Part shown: positions 17,313 to 25,025 of the stretch, piece after piece
Position numbering within the stretch: the stretch's first letter is position 1
How the letters are laid out: each line of letters starts with the position of its first letter
Source of the DNA: Sphingobacterium griseoflavum
Lineage (GTDB): Bacteria > Bacteroidota > Bacteroidia > Sphingobacteriales > Sphingobacteriaceae
Direction: 5' to 3'
Assembly (NCBI RefSeq): GCF_014653155.1
Contig: NZ_BNAF01000001.1
Span: 434,001-498,000, forward strand
DNA: 64,000 nucleotides
Translations under genes and position numbers: made by a program
Notes under the pieces: generated by a model
What the model was told of the DNA's origin: nothing
Databases searched by the model: none
Seen by the model: only the letters and a program-made list of their open reading frames with translations

Positions 17313-17349
17313 AAGAGGAAAGGTCGACGAAGGTCTGATCTTTCCTTTT
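17313..17349 (+). terminator. Rho-independent-type terminator
   Basis: The arms are AAGAGGAAAG (17313-17322) and CTTTCCTTTT (17340-17349), with a G-T pair and a U-rich 3' end. It lies 320 bp after the PCAT stop and is in the right orientation to end that transcript. Confidence 0.6.
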
Positions 17350-17432
17350 ATATAGGCGTAGGTTCGTCCATCGTGGCGCAAACAAAAAAAAATATTAAAT
17401 TTTGTTGTTTAGTAATCTGGTGATTGCTCAAA

Positions 17433-17454
17433 AGCCCTGCTACCCGGCAGGGCT
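17433..17454. terminator. Strong GC hairpin, probable terminator of the oxidoreductase gene
   Basis: AGCCCTGC, six bases (TACCCG), then GCAGGGCT form a perfect 8-bp stem. It lies 58 bp beyond the stop of the minus-strand oxidoreductase gene and could also act from the plus strand. Confidence 0.5.
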
Positions 17455-17511
17455 GCTGGGCCACTGGTGCATCCTGTCATAACAGCCCACGCCCCATGAG
17501 ATTGGACTACC

Positions 17512-18069
17512 CTATACAGGACAATTCATGTCGACAGCGTCTATACTTTCCAGATAAGCCAAGTATGCTGGCACACTTTGCGCTACCCGTTCCGCGGTCG
17601 CATTGTATTCCAGTCCGTAAAATGCAAAAAAGGGTTGATATGCTGCTTTGACATAGGCAAACGACAGTTCGAAAGGACGCAATAATTCTTGGATGGTGTA
17701 TTTGTATTTTTCGTTTTCTTGGTATTCGTGCTCGTCTACACCAACGGACATAGCCAGTCCAATCCGTTTTCCGGACATCTTGTAACCGCTTTTGCTACCA
17801 TAAGCCCATCCATGTGTCAATACCTCATCCATCCATTTTTTCAGAAATCCCGGGCAGCTAAACCAATAAAACGGGAATTGAAAGATGATTTTGTCATATT
17901 GCTCTATTAATCTTTGTTCGGCGAATACGTCTATTTCTCCAGTCGGGTATACGCGGTGAAGCTGGTGTATCACATATTTTTCCGGGAATTTTTCCAGCTC
18001 TTCCACCCAGCGTTTGTTCACTACGGACGAGGTAATGTCGGGGTGGGTTACAATTATCAACGTTTTCAT
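17512..18069 (-). CDS. NAD(P)H-dependent flavodoxin-fold oxidoreductase
   Basis: The start is set at ATG 18069, giving MKTLIIVTHPD, the usual N-terminus of the family; the frame opens 30 bp earlier with a poor leader. The product is 185 residues. The pattern is flavodoxin_2/NQO1-like: a first strand and phosphate-binding loop THPDITSSVVNKRW, the block DKIIFQFPFYWFSCPGFLKKWMDEV (FMN-binding PxYW-type), and GKRIGLAMSVG. The protein probably reduces quinones or electrophiles using NAD(P)H and FMN. It diverges from an HxlR-type regulator with about 100 bp between them, a common pairing for stress-inducible quinone reductases, so control by that regulator is inferred. Confidence 0.85.
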   Translation of the reverse strand: MKTLIIVTHPDITSSVVNKRWVEELEKFPEKYVIHQLHRVYPTGEIDVFAEQRLIEQYDKIIFQFPFYWFSCPGFLKKWMDEVLTHGWAYGSKSGYKMSGKRIGLAMSVGVDEHEYQENEKYKYTIQELLRPFELSFAYVKAAYQPFFAFYGLEYNATAERVAQSVPAYLAYLESIDAVDMNCPV

Positions 18070-18168
18070 GATTGTCATATTTAATATTATATACCACAAA
18101 AGTAAGGTCTGTGATAGGGAAATACTATATTAGCAACCTAATGTTAGCTACTATAAAAAATGTAAGCG

Positions 18169-18552
18169 ATGTCCAAGATTAAAAGAACGTCGACAAATTT
18201 TGCCAATAAAACCGCTTTATCGGATGAATGCCCTGAAGTGTATGCCGCCTATATTATTGGGGGACAGTGGTCGCTGGCGATCTGCTCTTGGCTACTGGAA
18301 GGAAAATTAAGATTCAGCGCGTTAAAAACTAGGCTTCCTAACATCACGGAAAGGATGCTGACCTTACAATTACGTAAGCTGGAGGAAAATGGTATTGTAA
18401 ACCGAACGGTTTACGCGGAGGTTCCGCCACGTGTAGAGTATGAGCTGACAGCAATCGGGAAGGAACTGGCGCCGATTATCAAGCAGTTGGAGGCTTGGGG
18501 CGCGAAGCACCAAAAAATCGTATCAAAGGATAAGGCGAGTACCCAGCTTTAA
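18169..18552 (+). CDS. HxlR-family winged-helix regulator
   Basis: A 127-residue protein. It shows the HxlR pattern: CPEVYAAYIIGGQWSLAICSWLLEGKLRF (helices before the wing, with the conserved N-terminal cysteine Cys23), LPNITERMLTLQLRKLEENGIVNR (recognition helix region), and VPPRVEYELTAIGKEL (wing and C-terminal helix). HxlR proteins often sense electrophiles or oxidants through the conserved cysteine. It is encoded divergently from the flavodoxin-fold oxidoreductase, the probable target. The 3' end carries a short tandem duplication that contains the stop codon. Confidence 0.88.
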   Translation: MSKIKRTSTNFANKTALSDECPEVYAAYIIGGQWSLAICSWLLEGKLRFSALKTRLPNITERMLTLQLRKLEENGIVNRTVYAEVPPRVEYELTAIGKELAPIIKQLEAWGAKHQKIVSKDKASTQL

Positions 18553-18570
18553 CGCAGAGCTTTAACGCAG
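18545..18570. repeat. 13-bp tandem duplication over the HxlR stop codon
   Basis: AGCTTTAACGCAG occurs twice in direct tandem (18545-18557, 18558-18570). The first copy contains the TAA stop, so the duplication does not alter the protein. It looks like a recent slippage event. Confidence 0.8.
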
Positions 18571-18578
18571 CAAAATAA

Positions 18579-18608
18579 AAGAGCAAAGGCTGGTAGGCTT
18601 TTGCTCTT
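18579..18608 (+). terminator. Terminator after HxlR
   Basis: The arms AAGAGCAAA and TTTGCTCTT flank a loop of about 12 bases. It lies 27 bp beyond the HxlR stop; the stem is mirrored, so it also works for the minus-strand small frame that follows. Confidence 0.6.
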
Positions 18609-18641
18609 CGCAATTAGTGTATAAAGCGTAGTTGTAATAGC

Positions 18642-18758
18642 TTAAGATGCTTTGCTAAGTTTTTGTTCTTCTTCGGATTCTTCCAAAATGGCCATCAATA
18701 AAAGATAGTAGCCTTTCTCTAATCCTAGTTTTGCTGCTTGTATTTCTATAGTTTCCAT
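18642..18758 (-). CDS. Possible 38-aa small protein
   Basis: An ATG-started 38-codon frame on the minus strand with an amphipathic, acidic composition. It begins METIEIQAAKLGLEKG, continues with YYLLLMAILEES, and ends in a Glu/Lys-rich tail. The composition looks protein-like (coherent helix, a charged end), and the terminator at 18579-18608 lies just beyond its stop. No homologue or double-glycine motif was recognised, and there is no strong ribosome site. A second open frame without a start lies upstream (18770-18952, minus strand). Confidence 0.35.
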   Translation of the reverse strand: METIEIQAAKLGLEKGYYLLLMAILEESEEEQKLSKAS

Positions 18759-18759
18759 T

Positions 18760-19299
18760 TGGTGTTGTATTAATGTTTTACCATCATGTTTGTTATGTGG
18801 ATATTTTCAAAGCCTGTGCCAAATTTCCCTTGCAAAAACAATTTACGGTTTATTTCTTCGTGAACAGGTGTTTTAACAGGCTCTGGGGCAGAGGAAATCG
18901 TCGCACTGCCGTATAAACACGGAGGAGTACAGGCGTTAGCAACTGTTGGCTGCTATCGCGTTTTACCGTTCATCGAAAAAGTTCTTCCCTTTCGTGCTAT
19001 TCCGGATTCATTTATATGTGCAAAAAGTTAAGGGGAATGTTACTGGTATATTATTTCAAATATTGTTATTAACGTATTGTAAATTAATGGTTTAATTTGA
19101 TTTTTTTATAGTAATATGCTTTGCCAAGGCGCCACTTCTGTAGTAGTTTGACTGGAATTTTAGTGCAGCTTTTAAACAGCATTCGAGCCACCATTCGTAG
19201 AAAAAATATAATTTTATCTATCTCGCGATTTAATATCTAGTATTGATTAATTAATTTAGCATGACTGAATTTGAGATTTTGTTTTAGTTCTTGCAAATT
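18760..19299. other. 540-bp intergenic region, A/T-rich
   Basis: No ATG-started frame of note was found. On the minus strand a 60-codon stop-to-stop frame (18770-18952) reads like protein near its end (VHEEINRKLFLQGKFG) but has no initiation codon at its beginning, so it may be the relic of a gene. The section 19050-19290 is very A/T-rich and probably contains the promoter of the LytTR gene. Confidence 0.4.
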
Positions 19300-20217
19300 A
19301 TGATGTATTTGAAAAAGTTAACTAGCCAATTTTGTGTGGAGAATAAAGTGCTATACTTTCCGTTTTACGTACAGTTCATTATCAGCTTTATACTCGCCTA
19401 TTCGTTTTATTGCATTGCTTCTAGCCACTTGTTAGACCAAATGGAGGATACAATGGACGACGTCGCCTTTATGTTTATTTTTTTATTGATTATCCTTTTT
19501 TCAGGCACGCTGCAGAAGCTGACCGTTTGTCTCGATAGGGGACGTCCTTGGCTTTTATGTTTACCAAATAGATTTTTCCTACAGTTGCTATTTGGCATTG
19601 CTATTCCTGCGCTTTTAGCGACAGCGTGTATGGTCTTTTTCTTTTCGTTGGTCACGGATGAGTGGTCGAGCACATTTTCCTACATTTCCGCGTTATATCC
19701 CGCGCTTTTTATAGTAGGCTGCATCGTCAATGTAGTTTACTTCGTCTGGTTTTTTGTCAAATTCTCTTTTTTTGCTGCCAGGCAGTATGGTGAGAAACAT
19801 CATAAGCTAGCACTGCTGTGCGATCAACTACGAAAAATACGTGAAGAGCAACAAGCTTCCTGCTGGGACGAGGTAGAAGTGCGCTATGGTTTTCGTCGTC
19901 AACTGTTAGGCGTTAAAGATATCGGGGTTTTTGAAGCCTCTGCTGGGGGGCGGTCCTGCGTGCTACGGCAAGGAGGCAAGCGTTACGACTTCGACTACAG
20001 CTTGGATGCTCTAGCGGCACGACTGGATCCGAGAGCCTTCTACAAGGTAAACCGGCGCTACATAATAAATAGGGCAGTAATATGTGGTTACCGAGATACC
20101 CCCAACGGGCGCGTTATCGTTACGTTGAGCGAGGACTTGCAGGACGTCAGAGAGATAGCGGTGAGCAGGGGCATTGCAAAGGCATTTAAAAGCTGGTATA
20201 GGAAGTGTAGCTGCTAA
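19300..20217 (+). CDS. Membrane-anchored LytTR-domain regulator
   Basis: ATG 19300 (or 19303) is preferred to the TTG at 19291. The product is 305 residues, with four hydrophobic segments in residues about 15-165 (LYFPFYVQFIISFILAYSFY, FMFIFLLIILFSGT, FGIAIPALLATACMVFFF, FIVGCIVNVVYFVWFF). A short linker leads to a C-terminal LytTR DNA-binding domain from about 205: VKDIGVFEASAGGRSCVLRQ, DPRAFYKVNRRYIIN, EIAVSRGIAKAFKSWY. LytTR proteins bind DNA as beta-folds. Here no receiver domain is present, so the input should come from the membrane part. It faces the TonB-type receptor at 20413 convergently; a link is not implied by orientation. Confidence 0.82.
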   Translation: MMYLKKLTSQFCVENKVLYFPFYVQFIISFILAYSFYCIASSHLLDQMEDTMDDVAFMFIFLLIILFSGTLQKLTVCLDRGRPWLLCLPNRFFLQLLFGIAIPALLATACMVFFFSLVTDEWSSTFSYISALYPALFIVGCIVNVVYFVWFFVKFSFFAARQYGEKHHKLALLCDQLRKIREEQQASCWDEVEVRYGFRRQLLGVKDIGVFEASAGGRSCVLRQGGKRYDFDYSLDALAARLDPRAFYKVNRRYIINRAVICGYRDTPNGRVIVTLSEDLQDVREIAVSRGIAKAFKSWYRKCSC

Positions 20218-20264
20218 TGCCAACAGCTTAAAGAGTGAAAGTTATACCTCCAATTATAACTGTT

Positions 20265-20356
20265 CGTGGTAAAGAAAAGGGGATGCAAGGCGTGTCATTC
20301 CAATCTGTGTACTGTGCTCGAGTTCACGGCATCGTCTTGCTCCCTTTTCTTCCACG
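20265..20356. terminator. Long imperfect hairpin between convergent genes
   Basis: The arm CGTGG-TA-AAGAAAAGGG-GAT-GCAAG (20265-20289) pairs with CTTGC-T-CCCTTTTCTT-CCACG (20336-20356), with small bulges. It lies in the gap between the LytTR gene and the minus-strand receptor gene and probably terminates both transcripts. Confidence 0.55.
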
Positions 20357-20412
20357 TTGAAGGATCAGCGTGAGAAGGAGTCTCGCTTTTGTTCTCGTTT
20401 TACTACGTCAAA

Positions 20413-23103
20413 TTATTTCGTTTTGATGTAATTAAACTTATGCACGTAACCCAATAAAAAATATTGACGCAGCGTAATTTGGTTGCTGTAGTAGGTGCTG
20501 TTACCATTGTTTCCCCAATAATTTGACACATTTTGATTCAGTATGTCGAAACCCGAAAGCTTGATTTGACTTTGGTTTTTCAGGGTGTAGTAAAACGAAG
20601 TGTTCAAGATATTAAAGTTTTGCCGCTGATTAATTCCGCTGGCACGGTTTTCCAGGGCATAGCTTGCTTCAAGCGAAAAATGTCTGATGGGATTGACGTT
20701 CAATCCCAGTTTAAAAACATGGGTTTGATAGCCTACTTCCGTAAAATCAGGATGATCTTGCACCGTATTGAAGTTCTTATTGTATCCGAATGCATAAGAT
20801 GGGGATATACTGACAAGCGATTTCCAAGCGAGTGTCATTTCTTGCTGGATCTGCGTATTCCAGAGCGTGATCATATTGTCTATATCGTTTATCGAATTGT
20901 AATGTTGATAGCGGTAGGCTGTCGTTTGGTTGGCAGTATACAGTTGCCAGACCGGTGTCTGCAGCAGTTGATAGCGGAGGCTCATCCCCGCTTGACCCGA
21001 TGCTGTCTTCCCGGCTTGATACTGTTGTGTGGTGTATTGACCGGTCTGCGCATTGCGCCATGTGTGCACGCCGATGCTTTTATCTTGTATGTTGATACCG
21101 GTATGTAGGCCAAATTGAATTTTGTTGTTGTATTTGTTGTACGTTAACCTGTAATCCTGAATGCTGATATTGTCAAATTCTGTTGACGGTAATTGAACAT
21201 TTAGCGGATTCAAATTATATTCATTGACGCGGATCGCATGCGTTTGTGGAGATTGCACGTCTTTTGCCCACGTAAAATTCAAATTTTTGTAACGAAGCGT
21301 CAGGTTTGGAAGCCAATATGCTGTCGTGGTCAAGGTGCTTGGTGCCTGTCCAAAGAAGTCAAAGTGGTTGGACTTAAGCAGATAGGAATTTCCGAGATTA
21401 ACAGAAACGTGGGGAATTGGTTTTATAAATAAGCGCATACCGGTAATGTAGTCTTGGTAGTTGTATCGGTAGCTGTTTTCCAATGTCGGTTCCCGTTCGG
21501 ATCCGCTCGCGTTGCGGTCGACAAATATTTCTTGAATGGGATTGCTGTTGTTGTGCCGAAAAGAGATAAAGTACTCAAAATTCAGCTTTTTTATCGACTT
21601 GTTCGCGTAATTGGCGATGATATAAACATTGCTGTTTCGTCGCCGGTTGTTGGTATTGCTCCAAATCCTGTTGTTTGGCGATTCGGTTTGGAAAAGGCTG
21701 ACGTTCTGCTCGTTGACAAGTTGTGTCTTGTCCTGGCCATAGTCTACCGTATTGCGTAAGGACAGCACGTGCACTTTGGCGAATTGTCTTTCCCAATAGA
21801 GGTTGTGGGCGTAGGAGAAATTACGTCCATCTTGATCGGAGCGGCTACTATCGCTCGTCAGCCTTTTTGTTTCGGTGCGCATCTCATTATTGGATTGATC
21901 ATTTTCCCGACGATTTACGCGCGTCCATGTTGGTTGATATTCGATGTAGCTATTGCTATCTATTCGATGCCTGAAAAGGACACGCAGCGAATTGTTTAGC
22001 GAGCGTTGTTGCTGCTCATTGATGTAATCAAAAAATTGCGTTTCCCCGTCATATCGAGAATTGGTGTAGCCATCGCTAGACGTACGATTGTTTTTGTGGG
22101 CGGTCATAAACATGACGTTGAGTTTTGTGTTTTTTCCCCAATTATTGTTGAGGTTAAACCCGATACCTTTGTCGTCGCCTATACCCCAGTAGTTTCGTCC
22201 ACCAAGCTGGTCGAATCCATAATTCTCTGCGCGTGCCATGCCACCGTGTTCGCTCAGTTCGCTATAATCAAAACTTTGGCGATTGATGTTATTTCCAAAA
22301 CCTATTAGGCTAAGTTGCAAGGTGTCGCGAAATGTATTGAACAATGCTCCGCCTTCGTAACGGCCTCGGGTCCCACCACTTGCGTAGGCTTTTCCGAAAT
22401 TCGCACGTAAGAAATCTTTTTTAAATTTTAGGTTGATGGTAACAGGTAGTTCCTCTTCGTTTGTTACAATATTTTTTGATTCGCCTCGGTCTCGATACAC
22501 CTGGACCGTTTTTACTAATGCGGCATCTAGGTTGCGCGAGGCCACACGGAGATCCGATGCAAAAAAATCACTTCCGTTTACCTTTATCGACGACACTTCT
22601 TTCCCCTGGTAATAAATCGTGCCATCGAGGTTTACTTGAAGACCGGGCAGTTGTTTCAACAGCTCCTCCACATTTGCGTTGGGTCTTGTTTTAAAGAAAT
22701 CGGCATTGTATTCCAACGTATCGCCGTGCATCCGGATAGGAGGGGCTGCTGTAATGATAATTTCGTCCATTATGTTGGTTTCCAAGGTGATGCTGTCTAG
22801 ATCTTGGAGTTCTTTTTCCTGAAGCAGTAGCTGTATGCTTTTCGTAGCGCCATCCACGTGCGATATGGCAAGGGTAAGGTTGTGTTGAGCGGGTAAGCGC
22901 ACGAGATGGAATTTCCCCGATTGATCTGTTAAGGTATAGGTCACAACAGAAGAATCAGCGTCGCGAATCACCGATACCGTAGCTTTTTCCAGTGGTTGTT
23001 TATTTTCGTTCAGCACAACGCCTTTGATGGATCCGTACTGTTGTGCAAACAGTACTATCCCATGTGCTAGAAAGAAAAGGAAAAACAGTAGCGTCTTTTT
23101 CAT
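20413..23103 (-). CDS. Outer-membrane beta-barrel receptor, TonB-dependent-like (family 3)
   Basis: An 896-residue protein with a signal peptide (LAHGIVLFAQQ). Residues about 25-100 form a carboxypeptidase-regulatory-like beta sandwich (GSIKGVVLNENKQPLEKATV, LTDQSGKFHLVRLP). Residues about 110-215 are a plug-like domain (IIITAAPPIRMHGDTLEYNAD, NVEELLKQLPGLQVNLDGTIYYQGKEVSSIKVNG). The rest is a barrel of aromatic strands. This layout fits the outer_membrane_barrel family 3 group rather than SusC. The last residues are FNYIKTK, so the usual terminal aromatic is not exactly last. No SusD is adjacent; two lipoprotein genes diverge from it with 217 bp between. The substrate is unknown. Confidence 0.85.
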   Translation of the reverse strand: MKKTLLFFLFFLAHGIVLFAQQYGSIKGVVLNENKQPLEKATVSVIRDADSSVVTYTLTDQSGKFHLVRLPAQHNLTLAISHVDGATKSIQLLLQEKELQDLDSITLETNIMDEIIITAAPPIRMHGDTLEYNADFFKTRPNANVEELLKQLPGLQVNLDGTIYYQGKEVSSIKVNGSDFFASDLRVASRNLDAALVKTVQVYRDRGESKNIVTNEEELPVTINLKFKKDFLRANFGKAYASGGTRGRYEGGALFNTFRDTLQLSLIGFGNNINRQSFDYSELSEHGGMARAENYGFDQLGGRNYWGIGDDKGIGFNLNNNWGKNTKLNVMFMTAHKNNRTSSDGYTNSRYDGETQFFDYINEQQQRSLNNSLRVLFRHRIDSNSYIEYQPTWTRVNRRENDQSNNEMRTETKRLTSDSSRSDQDGRNFSYAHNLYWERQFAKVHVLSLRNTVDYGQDKTQLVNEQNVSLFQTESPNNRIWSNTNNRRRNSNVYIIANYANKSIKKLNFEYFISFRHNNSNPIQEIFVDRNASGSEREPTLENSYRYNYQDYITGMRLFIKPIPHVSVNLGNSYLLKSNHFDFFGQAPSTLTTTAYWLPNLTLRYKNLNFTWAKDVQSPQTHAIRVNEYNLNPLNVQLPSTEFDNISIQDYRLTYNKYNNKIQFGLHTGINIQDKSIGVHTWRNAQTGQYTTQQYQAGKTASGQAGMSLRYQLLQTPVWQLYTANQTTAYRYQHYNSINDIDNMITLWNTQIQQEMTLAWKSLVSISPSYAFGYNKNFNTVQDHPDFTEVGYQTHVFKLGLNVNPIRHFSLEASYALENRASGINQRQNFNILNTSFYYTLKNQSQIKLSGFDILNQNVSNYWGNNGNSTYYSNQITLRQYFLLGYVHKFNYIKTK

Positions 23104-23320
23104 AGATTAAATCATGGTTTGTAGTATTTACCAAAACTACTAAAACCCATTGTTTACTGGTGTTAAGGAAGTGTTAATGTCATGCTTTCATTACCCAATT
23201 GATGAAATCTGTCATTTGTCGTTCGATAAGCGATACAGCGGACCGCAGTTGGACAAATTACTGGTTTTCGTGGATTGTGGTCAAGGAGGTTTACGTGTAG
23301 CTTTGATAAAAACATAAGCG

Positions 23321-24346
23321 ATGTGTAGAAAGATCAAAAAAAGCAACCCGTATGTCGTGCAGTGGATATATGCATGCCGCCGCTACGCTTCATTTCTTGT
23401 TTGCTGCAGCCTATTGCTCATGGGGGCGGGTTGTTCGAAAGACGACTCTTCCGGCAATGGATTCACAAACGGATATCCCAATTCCCTTTCTGGGACGATT
23501 TATTATGATTGGGCGACTGAAGGCATTTTAAAGATGAGCCTTCCGGATGGTACCGGGGGAGCATTTATACCCGACAACAGTAAGCTCAATAACTTCGATA
23601 TTTCACGTGACGGCCGTATGAAACTATCCGTGATTAATGCCAGTACGCTTGGTCAATATGACGTGCGCTTTACAACCGGCAACATGGCAGACGGCAGTAT
23701 CATCGATGAATTTATTTATAATAGTCCTGCCGGGAATAACTTTTGCAAAGGCTATCTATCTCCGGATAACAGTCTGATCGTTGTGACATCCAACGATAAA
23801 GAGGATGGGATCACTATTTTAAAACGAAATGGTGAGTTTGTCGGACGCTTGCATGATATCAATGGAGAAGCGTTCGAATTCAATCAAACGGTATTATGGC
23901 TACCCCAAAACGTATTGTTGCTCAAACATAAGAATTATATTATACGGTTGGACCCACCTTATCAGTCGGGGACGCTCGTGAAGGAGATGGATTATGACGA
24001 CTGGGGTGATTTGCAGGTAAACCAACAGGGAACAAAACTAGCGGTACGTATCGGCAACCACCTCTATACCATGAAGGCTGATGGAACGGAGCTGAAGCAG
24101 CTAACGACAAGCAACTTTAAAGAAGCCGAGCCGGTGTTCTCGCCGGATGGAAATTTTCTGCTTATTGGTACAGAATACCGTCAAACGGGACCTTTTGGAT
24201 ACATGTGGTCTTTAAAAATAGTCCCCAGCGCAGGAGGTCCCTACCAAGTAGATCCGATTGAAGCTAATTCGCCGGAAGTTATACCCGTTATTTGGAAAGG
24301 AAAAGATAGGATGGAGACGGCGGGCGGACAGATGCTTTGGCGGTAA
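23321..24346 (+). CDS. TolB/WD40-like propeller lipoprotein
   Basis: A 341-residue protein with an unusually basic N-terminal extension before a signal peptide ending in the lipobox GAGC (Cys38). The mature part has TolB-type six-bladed propeller blocks: FDISRDGRMKLSV, GYLSPDNSLIVVTSNDKEDGI, LQVNQQGTKLAVRIGNHLYTMK, PVFSPDGNFLLIGTEYR. Such propellers usually bind proteins or ligands, not substrates for catalysis. It forms a pair with the lipoprotein 12 bp downstream, which itself precedes the kinase/response-regulator pair. A sensing or envelope role is inferred from context only. Confidence 0.75.
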   Translation: MCRKIKKSNPYVVQWIYACRRYASFLVCCSLLLMGAGCSKDDSSGNGFTNGYPNSLSGTIYYDWATEGILKMSLPDGTGGAFIPDNSKLNNFDISRDGRMKLSVINASTLGQYDVRFTTGNMADGSIIDEFIYNSPAGNNFCKGYLSPDNSLIVVTSNDKEDGITILKRNGEFVGRLHDINGEAFEFNQTVLWLPQNVLLLKHKNYIIRLDPPYQSGTLVKEMDYDDWGDLQVNQQGTKLAVRIGNHLYTMKADGTELKQLTTSNFKEAEPVFSPDGNFLLIGTEYRQTGPFGYMWSLKIVPSAGGPYQVDPIEANSPEVIPVIWKGKDRMETAGGQMLWR

Positions 24347-24357
24347 AACAAAAATAT

Positions 24358-24972
24358 ATGAAAAATTGGATGTATAAGTTGAGCTTCCTATGGATTGGTC
24401 TATTTCTTGTTAGCTGCGCGAAAACAGATGATGATACGGCAGTATCGGATAGTTTTGTGCACAACTATGGAGGAAAGCCCTTTGTAGGAAGTGCAAAAGG
24501 ACAGCGTACGGTAAACGGTCAGGTTGATTATGAATGGAATGGAGAGGGTAGAGTGGTGTTGATGGACGTAACGGCAGACTCGGTTTCCATCTTGTTTATG
24601 GCTGATTTCGACGCAGAAGGTGAAATCAACTTCAAGGTGAGAGGGGCTTACAACGCGACGGATTTCTTGGCGGACGGAGATGCTCCAACGCAGGTGTTTT
24701 CTGTAGCACGAGAGCGGATAAATGGGCAAGTTGTAAATAGTGCCCAATCGATAGTTTTTAGCGGGAACCTACAGCGGGAAAAAGCAGCTGTCCATATGCG
24801 GGTGGAATTTTTGGAGGGAACATCTGTTTTTCCGGTAAATTCGGTGCTTGACCTTTGGTTTGATACCGAACGCAATATTTCGGAGGGCAGCGACACCGAG
24901 GGCTGTGCATTACGTTTGGTACCCATCTGGAGCCCTACGGGTGTTACAATGGGCATGGTTCCGGATTGCTAA
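24358..24972 (+). CDS. Lipoprotein of unknown function
   Basis: ATG 24358 is chosen over a TTG at 24337 that lies inside the previous gene. The product is 204 residues. A signal peptide with lipobox FLVSC precedes a beta-rich domain (PFVGSAKGQRTVNGQVDY, VVLMDVTADSVSILFMADFD, AAVHMRVEFLEG) ending in GMVPDC. Cysteines near the end (EGCALR, PDC) could form a disulfide. No family was recognised. It follows the propeller lipoprotein 12 bp downstream, so the two are probably co-transcribed and may act together. Confidence 0.65.
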   Translation: MKNWMYKLSFLWIGLFLVSCAKTDDDTAVSDSFVHNYGGKPFVGSAKGQRTVNGQVDYEWNGEGRVVLMDVTADSVSILFMADFDAEGEINFKVRGAYNATDFLADGDAPTQVFSVARERINGQVVNSAQSIVFSGNLQREKAAVHMRVEFLEGTSVFPVNSVLDLWFDTERNISEGSDTEGCALRLVPIWSPTGVTMGMVPDC

Positions 24973-25025
24973 TAACAGGAATTATGCGTATTTTCCGCAA
25001 AAAACTGTGAAATACGTTGATTGTT

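Larger units (their letters stand above)
16995..17511. other. Intergenic region downstream of PCAT with two hairpins
   Basis: No convincing gene was found on either strand; the only frames are under 15 codons or lack a good start. The region contains the two terminator-like hairpins listed separately. The A/T-rich stretch at 17190-17280 could be promoter sequence, but nothing is transcribed from it in an obvious way. Confidence 0.5.

Noticed and set aside
17235..17423. 62-codon frame downstream of PCAT
   Set aside because: Non-ATG start and it runs through a terminator hairpin.
24337..24357. TTG start for the 24358 lipoprotein
   Set aside because: It would add seven residues and overlap the preceding gene; ATG 24358 gives a normal signal peptide.
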